Assembly (NCBI GenBank): GCA_022606425.2
Contig: JAHDVF020000846.1
Location: forward strand, 124,001 to 188,000
Direction of reading: 5' to 3'
DNA from: Lepidostoma basale
Lineage: Eukaryota > Arthropoda > Insecta > Trichoptera > Lepidostomatidae
DNA length: 64,000 nt
The position numbers and the translations under genes are program-made. This document shows, piece after piece, positions 30,600 to 42,700 of the stretch (positions are counted from its first letter, which is position 1; every line of letters starts with the position of its first letter). The notes under the pieces are model-generated. The model searched no databases, had not been told where the DNA came from, and saw nothing but the letters and a program-made list of their open reading frames with translations.

Positions 30600-31405
30600 T
30601 GAATTTCCCTGTCGGGTTCCCCCAACGTTGGCGATCACCTCGGCGAACCTGTCCCTGTCCTGCGCCGCTCGGAACAGCTCCTCCACACTTCGGATGCCGG
30701 TCCACTCCCTCACGTTTCGCAGCCAGGACATCTGTCTCTTTCCGGGCCCTCGGCGTCCCTCAATTTTCCCCTCCAATATCAGTTGGAGAAGGTGGTACTT
30801 TTCCCCACGCAGTATATGACCCAGATGTGAGATCTTTCCAACCTTGATAGTTGATAACAATTCCCTGTCAACCTAGCTCGCCTCGGGACTTCGGTATTGG
30901 TAACCATGTCTGTCCAGGGAACTCTGAGCATTCGACGATGGAGCCACATTTCAAATGCTTCCAGTCTGTTCATTGAGTTAACTTTCAGGGTCCAAGTTTC
31001 ACAACCGTACAATAAAACAGACCACACATAGCATTTGATCATTCTCTGGCGGAGTTTCAAGTTTACGTTATCATTGCAGAAGATTGATTTCATTTTATTA
31101 AATGTAGCTCTTGCTGCCTCAATTCTGCATTTTATCTCTACATCTGGGTCAAGCGATTGAGTTAGTATGCTGCCGAGGTATTAAAATTTTTCCACCCTTT
31201 CAACATTACGGCCATTCAAATGCAATACTGACCCGCTGTAGTCAAGCCGTCCGAATGTCATCCATTTGATTTTGCCGACATTTATTGTTAGCGCCAATCT
31301 TTCATCGGACTCGTCAACAAGATTAAGGAGGTCCTGAAGATCGCTGACACTTTCAGCCAATAAAACAGTGTCGCCGGCATATCTTATATTGGATACCATA
31401 TGAGT
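30600..31405 (-). mobile_element. LINE C, long fragment including part of the RT domain
   Basis: The minus strand from the right reads IRYAGDTVLLAESVSDLQDL, a YADD-type box with Asp-Asp changed to Gly-Asp, then GKIKWMTFGRLDYSG, FNKMKSIFCNDNVNLKLRQR, RRMLRVPWTDMVTNTEV and, after a frameshift, GKISHLGHILRGEKYHLL and GKRQMSWLRNVREWTGI. Clearly inactive. Confidence 0.85.
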
Positions 31406-31429
31406 AAATTATACAATTTAACACTGTGG

Positions 31430-32009
31430 CAGTCAACGCGTTGATTCATGTTTGGTAACACAGCTCTAATTTTCACCTGGCTAATTGACATCTATATTTT
31501 TGCTACGATTCTATCTATGTGATCAATATTAAAAGACTATTTACTTTGTACTAATGGCGAGTGAAAACTAATTATTTTTATATCTCTTCGTATCGTGGTT
31601 ATACTATTTAAAGTGAGGTTAGAATTTTCTCGAAGTTAAGCTTCGATCTCTCTACCAGATGACATATAGTGGAGAAATCATTTGATTTGGGTCGAATAAG
31701 TTCAGAATTTTTTAACAATATCGCCACGATCCAATTGTTTTTATCTACTGTATCATTCCTTTGGAATCTCATATTGTCTTTTATAAATTGTTATATTATT
31801 TATATACAAATAAATGACATTGTTAAATTTTTAAACTTGTTTTTATTTCCTTATATATTTCCATATCTCCCTTATCCGTGTATTGCAGTGTTTTGCCAGA
31901 TATATATCTGAGCGTCTTCATTTCTGACACTAGATTACTTTATTATAACATGACCAACCTTTAAAATTTGGAAGAAAAAATATATATATATATTTTTTAC
32001 ATTCAAACA
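31430..32009. other. AT-rich sequence, includes a short (TA)n
   Basis: A TATATATATATA run at about 31979-31992; otherwise nothing recognised. Confidence 0.4.
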
Positions 32010-32644
32010 TAGGGTGTTTTTTTTAGAGGTTTGATTTTTAAACTGGCAACATTGTTTCTACAGACTGTCAATTTGACAGTTGACAGTTGATATGTAGTCA
32101 GTACGTTTTGCCATTTCACCCAGTTGCTCAATAAAGGTTGGACTTCACGATTGTGCTTCATTCGAGCTAGCCGTGGCGCTCATATGCCCGAAATCATATT
32201 TAAACTATAATGGCATAAAATTATCTATTAAACAAAGCTTATATTACAATATTAACATTATTTTAATGTGTTTTTTTTTCATTTTAAATTTGTATACCTA
32301 TAAAACACCATTATACACATTGTTATATAAAGGATTTTGTTTTAGAAGTTTACAAATTCAAAATAAATAAAAACACGTTAAACTAATGTTAATGTCTATG
32401 ATATTGGCTTTATTCAATAGATAATTTTATGCCATTATTGTTTAAATATGATTTCGGGCATATGAGCCCCACGGCTAGCTCGAATGAAGCGCAATCGTGA
32501 AGTCCAATTTTCGACACCTTTATTGAGCAACTGGATGAAATGACAAAACGTACTGACTACAAATCATCTGTCAACTGTCAAATTGACTGTCTGTAGAAAC
32601 AATGTTGCCAGTTTAAAAACCAAACCCCTATAAAAAAAACCTAT
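32010..32644. mobile_element. MITE family M, two copies in opposite orientation
   Basis: 32010-32310 is the reverse of 9347-9663 (starts AGGGTGTTTTTTTTAGAGG) and about 32329-32644 is in forward orientation (TCGGGCATATGAGCCCCACG). The pair forms a roughly 300-bp-arm inverted repeat separated by about 20 bp. Confidence 0.85.
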
Positions 32645-32719
32645 ATAAGCTGCAAATGTAGTCTACTGCAGTTTGAAACCATTTTTTAAGCTGTAAATGC
32701 AGCCGGTCACACCATAGAG

Positions 32720-33961
32720 CAGGCATGGGCAACCTTTCCTAGGTCTGTGGCCAAATTATCATTGTCTCCCTGTCAAGGGCCGGACCAAAGTATTAATCAT
32801 AATAAGGTAATATTAAATTTAATTAAATACGTTGCTACTTCTTATATATTTTTTTATTTATATAATGAACGACATAATATTATATACTGACTATAAAATT
32901 TAGTGTGAAGATTGGCCTTGTACTTGAATTACGAGATTATCAATATTGGCGTTGGTATTGCTTAATGATAATCGCATAGAATTTTCGAGATTTTCGTGTG
33001 TTATCCTCGTTCGAATTTTTGATTTTGTGTGTTCCTTGAAAAAAACTGTTCACGTGTATATGTGCTGCCAAAAAGACAAATGATTTTTCTTGCAAATGTA
33101 CGTTAATTTTTATATTTAACAGTCTGCAACATTAGCGTGAATGGTGAAAATTTGGAGCAAGTAGTTGAGTTTGTGTATTTAGGTAGTATGTTTACAAGAG
33201 ATGGGCAAGTGGAGAGGGATATTGAAAGAAGGGTTGGGGCAGGCAACAAAGTGAATGGTGCACTTAAAGTTGTCATCGCAAACAAAAACCTATCAAAAAA
33301 TGCTAGAATGGCAGTGCACAATGGTGTTCTTCTACCGACCCTTATGTATGGAAGCGAAGCATGGAACTGGCAAAAGAAGGATGAAAGTAGAATAAATGCA
33401 GTTGAAATGAGATCTCTTAGAAGAATGTGTGGATACTCTGTGTATGATAGAGTGCCGAATGAAAATATAAGAAGTGAATGCGGTGCGAATGATGGTGTCA
33501 TGAACAAAATAATGAAAGGATCATTAAGATGGTTTGGACATATTGAAAGAATGAATGAAGAAAGAATGGTAAAAAAATTATATGTTAATGATTTAAATGG
33601 AACCAGAAATATAGGAAGACCGAGGAAAACGTGGCACGATCAAATAAATCAAATATTGAATGTCGGCCATGTGAGGAGTCAGAGAAATCGACGCGCGTGC
33701 ATGACACGATGTATGAATGTTGAGGAAGCGAGAGAAATATGTCAGGAAAGAAAAGTGTGACAGTATTATTTATAAAAATCCGTCAAAGCAACTTTGTAAA
33801 ATGGTGATTTTCCTTCGGTGCGTATACGAGTTTCGCCGAATCACTGCAAGCGCCCGTGTCATCTGCATTATTTAAACTATAATTTTATTTCTCTATTACT
33901 TCGCCGAGATGAATCAGGGCTGGACAAAATAGCTCCGCGGGCCGGCGGTTGCCCATCTATG
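32720..33961. mobile_element. hAT nonautonomous element with 8-bp target duplication
   Basis: Left CAGGCATGGGCAACC pairs with right GGTTGCCCATCTATG. Flanks CCATAGAG (32712-32719) and GCATAGAG (33962-33969) are an 8-bp duplication with one change. Inner GGCCGGACC and GGGCCGGCGG are also inverse. Noncoding apart from a nested LINE A. Confidence 0.9.
33121..33765 (+). mobile_element. LINE A, longest open C-terminal frame, nested in hAT
   Basis: 207 codons open: NGENLEQVVEFVYLGSMFTR, RRVGAGNKVNGALKVVI, YGSEAWNWQKKDESRINAV, GSLRWFGHIERMNEERMV, GRPRKTWHDQINQILNVGHV and RACMTRCMNVEEAREICQE, then a stop. Lacks the usual 3' end. Lack of stops suggests recent insertion. Confidence 0.85.
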
Positions 33962-33969
33962 GCATAGAG

Positions 33970-34439
33970 GTTAAGAATCTTTTTTTAAAGTGGACTTCCG
34001 TTACCGTTTTATTAATATAATATTTATATGCTGTTCGCATTATGCTGTAGAAAACCAATAATATTTCACAATGGAGAACTTCACGGTTAATCAAAGTGCA
34101 GCATTACCGTCTTGTTACCTTCATACAGTCGGTAATTCTTGACTGTAACTAATACCGCTACCTAAACCTGTGACAAGTTAATTTTATAGCCGCAAATAAT
34201 TTTGGAACAATAAGCTGAATTTTTCATACTTTTTTAACCCTCCAAATGTATTATTTACAAAAACTAGCAAGATAACAAGTTATTGTATTATTATTTTCAT
34301 ATGAAGCACTTTCATTTCATTTATTTTGATAATAATCACAAACATTACATACATACAATTCCAAATCGTTTGCAATTACATTATAAACAGAGAAGCATTA
34401 AAAAAATAAAAATTAAGCTTAAGAATAAGAAACAATCAT
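33970..34439. other. AT-rich sequence without recognised feature
   Basis: No repeat partner in the window and no coding signal. Confidence 0.4.
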
Positions 34440-34620
34440 AACATTGATATTGCATCCCTGAGGCAACTCACACTATCACGAAATATGTCCACCTCCGAGG
34501 CGATCCGATTAAGCAATAAGATTGCCCTACCCATAGGCATAACCATTGGCAGGTTGGTCCTGCAGCGTGGCAAATAAAACAATCTATGCTGTCTTTGTGA
34601 TGTGGCATTATTAAAAATAA
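34440..34620 (-). mobile_element. LINE B fragment
   Basis: The minus strand matches RTNLPMVMPMGRAILLLNRI-like sequence; GGCAGGTTGGTCCTGC is the shared box. Opposite in strand to the next copy. Confidence 0.7.
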
Positions 34621-34734
34621 CTTAAACACTTTTAATAATCAATCTCTTTGGTATTTTGCCCGGGGGTTGTTTACCTTAGGGTTGACCGTGAGTGTACTGT
34701 ACCTTAAAAATTGGTTCGAAGCAGACTCGAAAGT

Positions 34735-35215
34735 GGGTCTGTGATATGGAGTCCTCACAAGGCGAGATATTCTGTTATGCTGGAGAGGTACAGAAAAAAT
34801 TTCTAAGGTATCTCTACATGAAGGAGTATGGTAGTTATCCGTGGCTCTATCCCATGGCACTTCTTTTAGGAATGCTTGGAACCAATTCTTTACAGCTTCG
34901 AAGAGATGGGCATCTCATTACCCATTTCTTTAAATTAATCAGGGGATATTTCTAGAACTCGGCCGTGCTAGATGGTCTATTTGTCCCTGATAGATTTCTT
35001 CGACAGCGTCAGCAGAGATTGTTTTACCTACTGGCCACGAGAACCAATCTGTCTCTGGTGACACCGGTGGGAAGAGCAATTAGTCTGGTCTCCTCGGAGA
35101 TCGACGTCTTTCATATTAGTGAAGGTACGTTCAGGGGACAAATACTCTTGACTTTAGAAAGTATCTTGTCTTCCTAATGTCAAACTATCTCTAATGCGTT
35201 ACTGGTATTATGGTA
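34735..35215 (+). mobile_element. LINE B fragment
   Basis: GYLYMKEYGSYPWLYPMALL-like, LGMLGTNSLQLRRDGHL, then in a second frame RFLRQRQQRLFYLLATRTNL and GRAISLVSSEIDVFHIS. One frameshift at about 34955. Confidence 0.82.
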
Positions 35216-35329
35216 TGTTGTATTTTTATAATATTTTACCTATACTCAATAGATAATAATAATGATAGTAATAAATTGGATAATTTATAGGGCGCCATTT
35301 TTATGAATTACTCATCTCAAGGGCGCTGG

Positions 35330-35580
35330 ATTTTGTTCATAACACTTTCATTCTCACCGCATTCACTTCTTATACTTGCATTTGACACTCTATCATATAT
35401 AGATTTAGAACACGTACATCTTAGAGATCTCATTTCTACTGCATTTATTATTTAATCCTTCTTTTGCCAGTTCCATGCTTCACTTCCATACATAAGGGTT
35501 GGCACAAGAACACCATTATACACTGCCATCTTAGCTTTTTGGATAGGCTTTTGTTTGCGATGACAACTTTAATTTCACCA
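35330..35580 (-). mobile_element. LINE A fragment
   Basis: Minus strand: the AKMAVYNGVLVPTLMYGSEA region through to CGANENSVMNK-like sequence; followed by a TATTTATTTATT microsatellite to about 35625. Confidence 0.7.
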
Positions 35581-35799
35581 TTTACTCTGTTTATTTATTT
35601 ATTATTTATTTATTTATTTATACATTTACAAATGAGACATTACAAACGAAACATTTAGGCGACTCATTTGGACACAAAACGGTATTATAAAGATTAAAAA
35701 AAAACAACATGAGATCAAAAAAATCATACATATCAGAAGAAATCCAAATATGTCGACGTCAGTGAGGCAGTACTCTTTCCAGAGTTTGCAATAATTTTT

Positions 35800-36355
35800 T
35801 TATGAATACTGCCTCACTGACACTGAAATGTCCAAATCCGAGATGATTAGATTCAGCGTCCGAATTGCTCTTTCTATTGGCATCACCAAAGGCAGGTTGG
35901 TTCTGCGTGACGGAGTAAAGAACAATTGATGTCGGCGCTGTCGCAGGTAGTTATCAGGAACAAAAAGACCTATTTGCTCCAGAACATAGGGGTTCTCAAT
36001 AGAGCCCCGAATCAGTTTGAAAAAATGTGTTGTTAGTAATCCTGCCCTCCTTAGTTCGAGGGAGTTATACCCCAGCATACCCAAGAGAAATGCCGTTGGA
36101 TAGAGCCAAGGATATACCCCGTACTCTCTCATGTAGAGGGCTCTCAAGAATTTCTTTTGAACCCTCTCCAACATGAGAGAATACTGAGCCTCATGAGGAC
36201 TCCATATCACGGCACCTCCCTTGAGTCTGCTTCTGACTAAGGAGTTATACAGAGTTCTAAGGACCCGGGTATCTCTGAAAATCCTAACAGTTCGAAGAAC
36301 AAAACCTAGCATCTTCAACGAAACGTCACATACCTTCTCGATCTGAGCACGAAAT
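35800..36355 (-). mobile_element. LINE B, open 172-codon frame
   Basis: MKMLGFVLRTVRIFRDTRV, LYNSLVRSRLKGGAVIWSP, RVQKKFLRALYMREYGVYPW, LLGMLGYNSLELRRAGLL and RTNLPLVMPIERAIRTLNL. 5'- and 3'-truncated. A 60-bp plus-strand LINE B 3' end with a TGATTTGATTT tail follows at 36395-36455. Confidence 0.85.
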
Positions 36356-36631
36356 GCCTGTTGCCTGCCCTAACCCTTCTTTAAATATCCTGCCTTAAAC
36401 ATTTTCCTGTTTGTAATGTCTTTTGAGTTAATAAACTGATTTGATTTGATTTTTAATCCCATGTACTTGGAGTGTTAATAAAATAATTTTATTGTTTCTT
36501 AGAAATGCTTACGAGGAAAATGCTAACTTAGTCCATTTCATACACCCTTTTAGATACTACATTTTATTTAATATGACGATAGAACCCGATACATATTAGT
36601 CTGTTTAACACGAGAGTAAATTATTTAAATT

Positions 36632-36770
36632 ATGAAGGTCTATATAGCGCTTGTTGTCTTGGTGACATGCAACTTCGGTTCATCTCTGAAGCTGTCGATT
36701 GGTCACCTAAGGCCAGAGCTTAAAGATATAGCCAGGAATGTAATGAACCCTCCGAAAAATTTTCACACAA
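36632..36770 (+). CDS. Gene 3 exon 1 (signal peptide)
   Basis: ATG at 36632 starts a signal sequence followed by KLSIGHLRPELKDIARNV. Donor GTAAGT at 36771, phase 1. Longer than gene 1 exon 1 (139 against 85 bp). Confidence 0.85.
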
Positions 36771-39700
36771 GTAAGTTGTCATTAACACTGTTGAAGAGAG
36801 TTCTTGGTCTCTGTCCTTTGTACATTTATTCTCTTTCTCATTCATCAATTCTGCCTGCTGTCATCGAATACTGGATTTCACCCATGGTGGGTGATTAATT
36901 CATGAAATTTAATTGTATCTCAATAGAGACGAAGATGCAAACTGGAAACTGAATATGGTTGATCAAGGTGTTTACAGGACTTATGACCTGTCATTGGTTG
37001 GGTTCAGCGCACGCTTTATGTAATTACAAGATTCCCCATTCCACCTATTTCTTTATGACCGGAGCCAGCTCGAGTGTGGCTCGGTGATATGGAGTCCCCG
37101 CGAGGCGAGATACTCGCTCATGTTAGAGAGGGTTCAGAAAAGATTTCTGAGATATCTCTACATGAGGGAGTTTGGTAGCTATCCGTGGCTTTATCCCACT
37201 GCATTCCTCTTGGGCATGCTGGGGACCAATAGTTTACAGATAAGAAGGGATGGGTGCACACTTACCCATTTCTTCAGACTTATCAGGGGATTCTTTGAGA
37301 ACTCCGTCATCTTGGAGGCTATCCATCTTTATGTTCCGGATGGCTATCTTCGACAGCGTCAGCACAGACTGTTTTATCTCCCAGCATGCAGAACCAACCT
37401 GCCTCTGGTGATGCCGGTGGGGAGAGCAATCAAACTGCTGAACATGATCGCTTCGGAGATCGATGTCTTTATCGATGATCGATTGTCATAACACCTTGAT
37501 CATCCATGTTCAGTTTCCAGTTTACGTCTTCGTCTCTATTGAGATACAATTAAAATTATCCTAGTATTATACATTAGTGACCTTCGTGGTCGAGTGGTAA
37601 GTGCTCTGTCATAACAAAGGTCCCGGGTTCGATTCCTGGCGATGGCGGTGTTATAATCCACTTAATAGACAATAAAATGGTGATAGATTCGCTACCTATC
37701 ACATGTCACGAGAATCACTATGATAGCTATACCCTTTACATCGATTTTGCTCGTGCTGTGATGACGTAAAGTGTGATTCAACAAAATAATAATAATAATA
37801 TTCTTCACCTTCTTCTTCTTCCTTATTGTAGACTTATGTGGTCTGTTCTCCAGAGTGTTGTTCCTCCTGTGAGGTAGATTCCCAGCTGTCCTTCCATCTT
37901 TTAGGAGGTCTTCCACGAGGACGAGTCCCATGAGGTTGATTATGCAATGCAATATAGGGGAGTCTGGTGGTGTCTATTCTTTGAACATGACCGTACTAGT
38001 CCCTTTTTCGCTGTCTGCTCCATCTTATCATATCCTCAACCTCAGTGTCTTGCCTGCTATCGTCCTCAGTGTCTTCATTTCGGAAGTCCACTAAACTTGT
38101 TTGGTCCTTACTGCGTCTGCCCTTGCTTCGACGCCGTATGATAATAATAATATTAACATACTATAATGGCAGTCAATATCAAATCAAATCAAATCAAATC
38201 AGTTTATTAACTCAATAGACATTACAAACAGGAAAATGTTTAAGGCAATCAAACCCCCCAAATCTAAGTAATCATGCCCCCACATAAACCAACAACCCAC
38301 CAAATCACCTTCCAACAATGTTCCCATCAGACGTAAGAGGAATAGCCACAAGAGCTGAACCTCTGTAAGCCAGAAGAGGTTTTGATTCATAATTTCTTAC
38401 GCAAGCCGGGCTTCTGGGCTTCTATGTGAGTACTGCCACTAGTCAATATAAACCATACACAATAACCACGTTTACCTTCGTGGCAAAATGGCAATAACTA
38501 TGACCAGCTCTCTGCAGCTTTGAAGAGATGGGCATCTTATAACCCATTTCTTTAGATTAATCAGGGGATATTTCAAGAACTCGGCCATGCTGGAGGATGT
38601 TGGTGATTTTGTCCCTGATAGATATCTCCGACAGCGACAGCATAGATTATTTTTCCTACCGGCCACTAGAACCATCCTGCCTCTGGTGACACTAGTGGCA
38701 AGAGCAATCAGTATGCTGAACACAATCTACTTGAAGATCGACGTCTTTCATATTAGTGAAAGTACATTCAGAAGACAAACACTCTTGACTTTAGAGTGTG
38801 TGTTATCTCTTGTCTTTCTAAAGTCGAACCGTCTCTCATGCTTTCGTGGTATTATAAATATTATTTTACATCTTTTCAATAGATGCCTTAATTCGGTTTG
38901 TAATGTTTGATATACCTAATTTATAAGGGAGAAAAAAAGACCAACATCCTCTAACAATCTCTGATTAAAAAGTATTCCAATTGACTTTTTTTACATTAAA
39001 AAAAACGTATCATCAACACATCTTAAGCTATTAATATTCTGCAGTAATTTATTTAACAATATTCTCGATCAGATATTTATCTTCTTTACCATTTCTCATC
39101 ATATGGGATACCCTATTTATATAATTTAAGATTAAATGAGTTGATTAGATAATCCATTGTTTTGGCGGAAACACTTTGATATTTCAACATTATTAACTGT
39201 TTAATTGAAACACGGTTATTTAATATCACAATTTAATTTCATAGAGATTAAATTAAATTGTGATATTATACAGGGGAAAAGTTTTTAATGTACTATATAC
39301 TAATGGGGAATAAGTATACAATAATAATATTAAAAATACAATTGTGATTAGTTGAGTTTGTGTATTTAGGTAGTATGTTTACAAGAGATGGGAGAGTGGA
39401 GAGGGATATTGAAAGAAGGGTTGGGGCAGGCAACAAAGTGAATGGTGCACTTAAAGTTGTCATCGCAAACAAAAACCTATCCAAAAAAGCTAGAATGGCA
39501 GTGCACAATGGTGTTCTTCTACCGACCCTTATGTATGGAAGCGAAGCATGGAACTGGCAAAAGAAGGATGAAAGTAGAATAAATGCAGTAGAAATGAGAT
39601 CTCTTAGACGAATGTGTGGATACTCTGTGTATGATAGAGTGTCGAATGAAAATATAAGAAGTGAATGCGGTGCGAATGATGGTGTCATGAACAAAATAAT

Positions 39701-42700
39701 GAAAGGATCATTAAGATGGTTTGGACATATGGAAAGAATGAATGAAGAAAGAATGGTAAAAAAATTATATGTTAATGATGTAAACGGTACCAGAAATAGA
39801 GGAAGACCGAAGGAAAACGTGGCACGATCAAATAAATCAAATATTGAATGTCGGCCATGTGAGGAGTCAGAGAAATCGACGCGCGTGCATGACACGATGT
39901 ATGAATGTTGAGGAAGCGAGAGAAATATGTCAGGAAAGAAAGGTGTGGCAGTCCATTCTTTCTGCCTACCCCTTCGGGGAGACGGCGTGATGGTTAGTTA
40001 GTTAGTTAGTTACAATTGTGATACATAAAACAAAGTTATTTATTATAATTTAACAGTTTAAAATGTTAAGGTATCATAGTGTTTCGGCCAAAACAATGGA
40101 TTAAAAGTTTAAGAGTTTAATAAGGGCCAAGTGTTTGAATCAAGAGATCGGAATACACTAGAATTCTAATGCTATCTGTATTCCACAGTAATGCCGCAGT
40201 TTTCTTAAAAGAAATTTCGAATTAACACCAGGCTTACTCCATGATTTGGCAAATCAATCCTTTTGTTTGCACTGCCTTTCTTTTTCTTGCGTTTCTTCCG
40301 ATTCCGCCTTTATTCTATCTTATCTGCAAGATCGTTGTATCGAAGAATATATCCGAAGCATTTTATGAACCCTTTGAATATGGTAAGCATGATTTTTCAT
40401 ATTTTTGTTCTTTATATTTTAGATGAATAATGAAAGGATCATTATGGAAAGAATGAATGAAGAAATAATGGTAAAAAAAGTATATGTTAACGATTTAAAT
40501 GGAACCAGAAATAGAGGAAGACCGAGGTTATCGTGCGTCGATAGCGTCATATAATGTAACCAATCTAGCAGGTGTTACTAATACTATATGCCCTCTCCGA
40601 CGGTCTACCGACCCTTATGTATGGAAGGGAAAAATGGAACTGGCAAAAGAAGGAAGAAAATAGAATAAATGCAGTAGAAATGAGATCTCTTAGACGAATG
40701 TGTGTATACTCTGTGTATTATAGAGTGTCGAATGAAAATATAAGAAGTGAAAGCGGTGCGAATGATGGTGTTATTAACAAAATTATGAAAGGGTCAATAA
40801 GATGGTTTGGACATATGGAAAGAATGAATGAAGAAAGAATGTTAAAAAAATTATGTGTTAACGATGTAAATGGAACCAGAAATAGAGGAAGACCGAGGTT
40901 ATCGTGGCACGATCAAATAAATCAAATATTGAATGTCGGCCATGTGAGGAGTCAGAGAAATCGACGCGGGTGCATAACACGATGTATGAATGTTGAGGAA
41001 ACGAGATAAATATGTCAGGAAAGAAAAGTGCGGCAGTCCATTCTTTCTGCCCACCCCTTCGGAGAGACGGCGTGATGGTAAGTTAGTTAGCTATATTTTA
41101 GAAGTGTGTCTTTAAACTAATTGCAAGATAGCAAAATTTAGCATTTTCAATAACTGTGAAAATTGGAAATGATTTAACATTAGATTCACATAGCGAACCG
41201 GGTGGTGGTCTAGGGGATAGAACGCTTGGCTCCTGATCCAGGGGACATGGGTTCAAGCCTGTTCAAGCCATTCCTTCTTCATAATAATGAGCTATTTTCT
41301 GCTCACATTGAAGACTGTAAAATAAATTCTAATATCATTGATGTAAATACTTGTTAATTAGTCTTTTAACAAAACAAAAAAAAACTTTTCATATTGACAG
41401 CTAAGGATGTGCGATCCGCTCACGAGTTAACTCAAAGAGTCGACTCACTTTGGTGAGCAAGTGAGCGATGATTCATAAAAAAGAGCGGCAGCTCAATGAT
41501 CCGCTGGGTGAATCGTAAATTATTGCAAAAGAGTCTTAGTGAGCTCTTTAAGGGATCTGAGCTGAACGGTTCCGATCAGCAAAGTGAGGCGACTCTTTTT
41601 AATAATTCGTGACTTATTTTGAGTTAAAAAAAATATCCCGGTGAGCTAAAAAAAAAGGTCGCCAACGATTTCCATCCTCCAATTTTGCAACTTTGCAGAA
41701 AATCAGCGGCGACCTTTTTTTTAGATTCTGTCGTACATCGTTCTACCACACATACGTCTTAGGGACCTCATGTCTACCGCATTTATTCTGCTCTCTTCTT
41801 TCTTCTGCCAGTTCCATGCTTTGCTTCCATACTTAAGGGTTGGGATCATAACTCCATTGTGAACGGCCATTTTCGCATTCATTGATAAATTCTTGTTTCC
41901 AATAACTAGTTTTAAAGCTCCATTCGCTTTGTTACCCGCACCAACCTTTTTTTCAACATCACTGTCCGTTCGGCCATCCGCTGTGAACATGCTACTTAAA
42001 TACACAAATTCCCTCGCCTGTTCCGAGTTCTCTTCATTCTGACTTATATTAAAAAATTCACTTTAAAAAACTAACACCTTTGACTTTCCGACATTCATCG
42101 TTAAATCTTTTGACTTGCATACCTCATACATTCTCGACACCAAGACTTGTAAATCTTCCGCACTATCCGCAACGAGAACGGCATCGTCCGCGTAAAGCAG
42201 ACAATTTACAGACAGATCACTCATCTTAGCACCAGCATTTATACCTTCAAGAAAAACATAATGTCGTGAAAATTCATACTATTCTAATGAGAATCCACAA
42301 CACAAAGTGAAGGCGAATATATAAGTAAAAAGTAAATATTTCTGTGGTTTCCCGAGCAGAATGTAAAATTTATATTTTCTTGTGTGTTCCTATTTTAGTA
42401 ACTCTGAAAACAGCGTTGAATAAACTAGAAGAGTACTACAATACTTTCCGGTTCAAGAGAGGAAAGATACCTTCCGAGTTGGAGGATATGGTTGATCGCA
42501 CTAAGGTGGATCCATTTATTGCCAGCTTCATAGAGGGGGCTAAAGAAGAACTCAAAACAGGAATGGAGGAGTTCGGAATACCAGCGTGCGAGCCGCTGTA
42601 TTTGCCCAATACTGAAATCGTCATCTCTGATATAGTAATTACGTGAGTAAATTCATAATGGACTCTTAAAAAATTCTTACCCATCTGACAAACCTTTGTC

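Noticed and set aside
33103..33507. 134-codon minus frame and similar frames at 39293-39895 and 47787-48017
   Set aside because: Antisense shadows of LINE A coding sequence, recurring identically wherever LINE A occurs.
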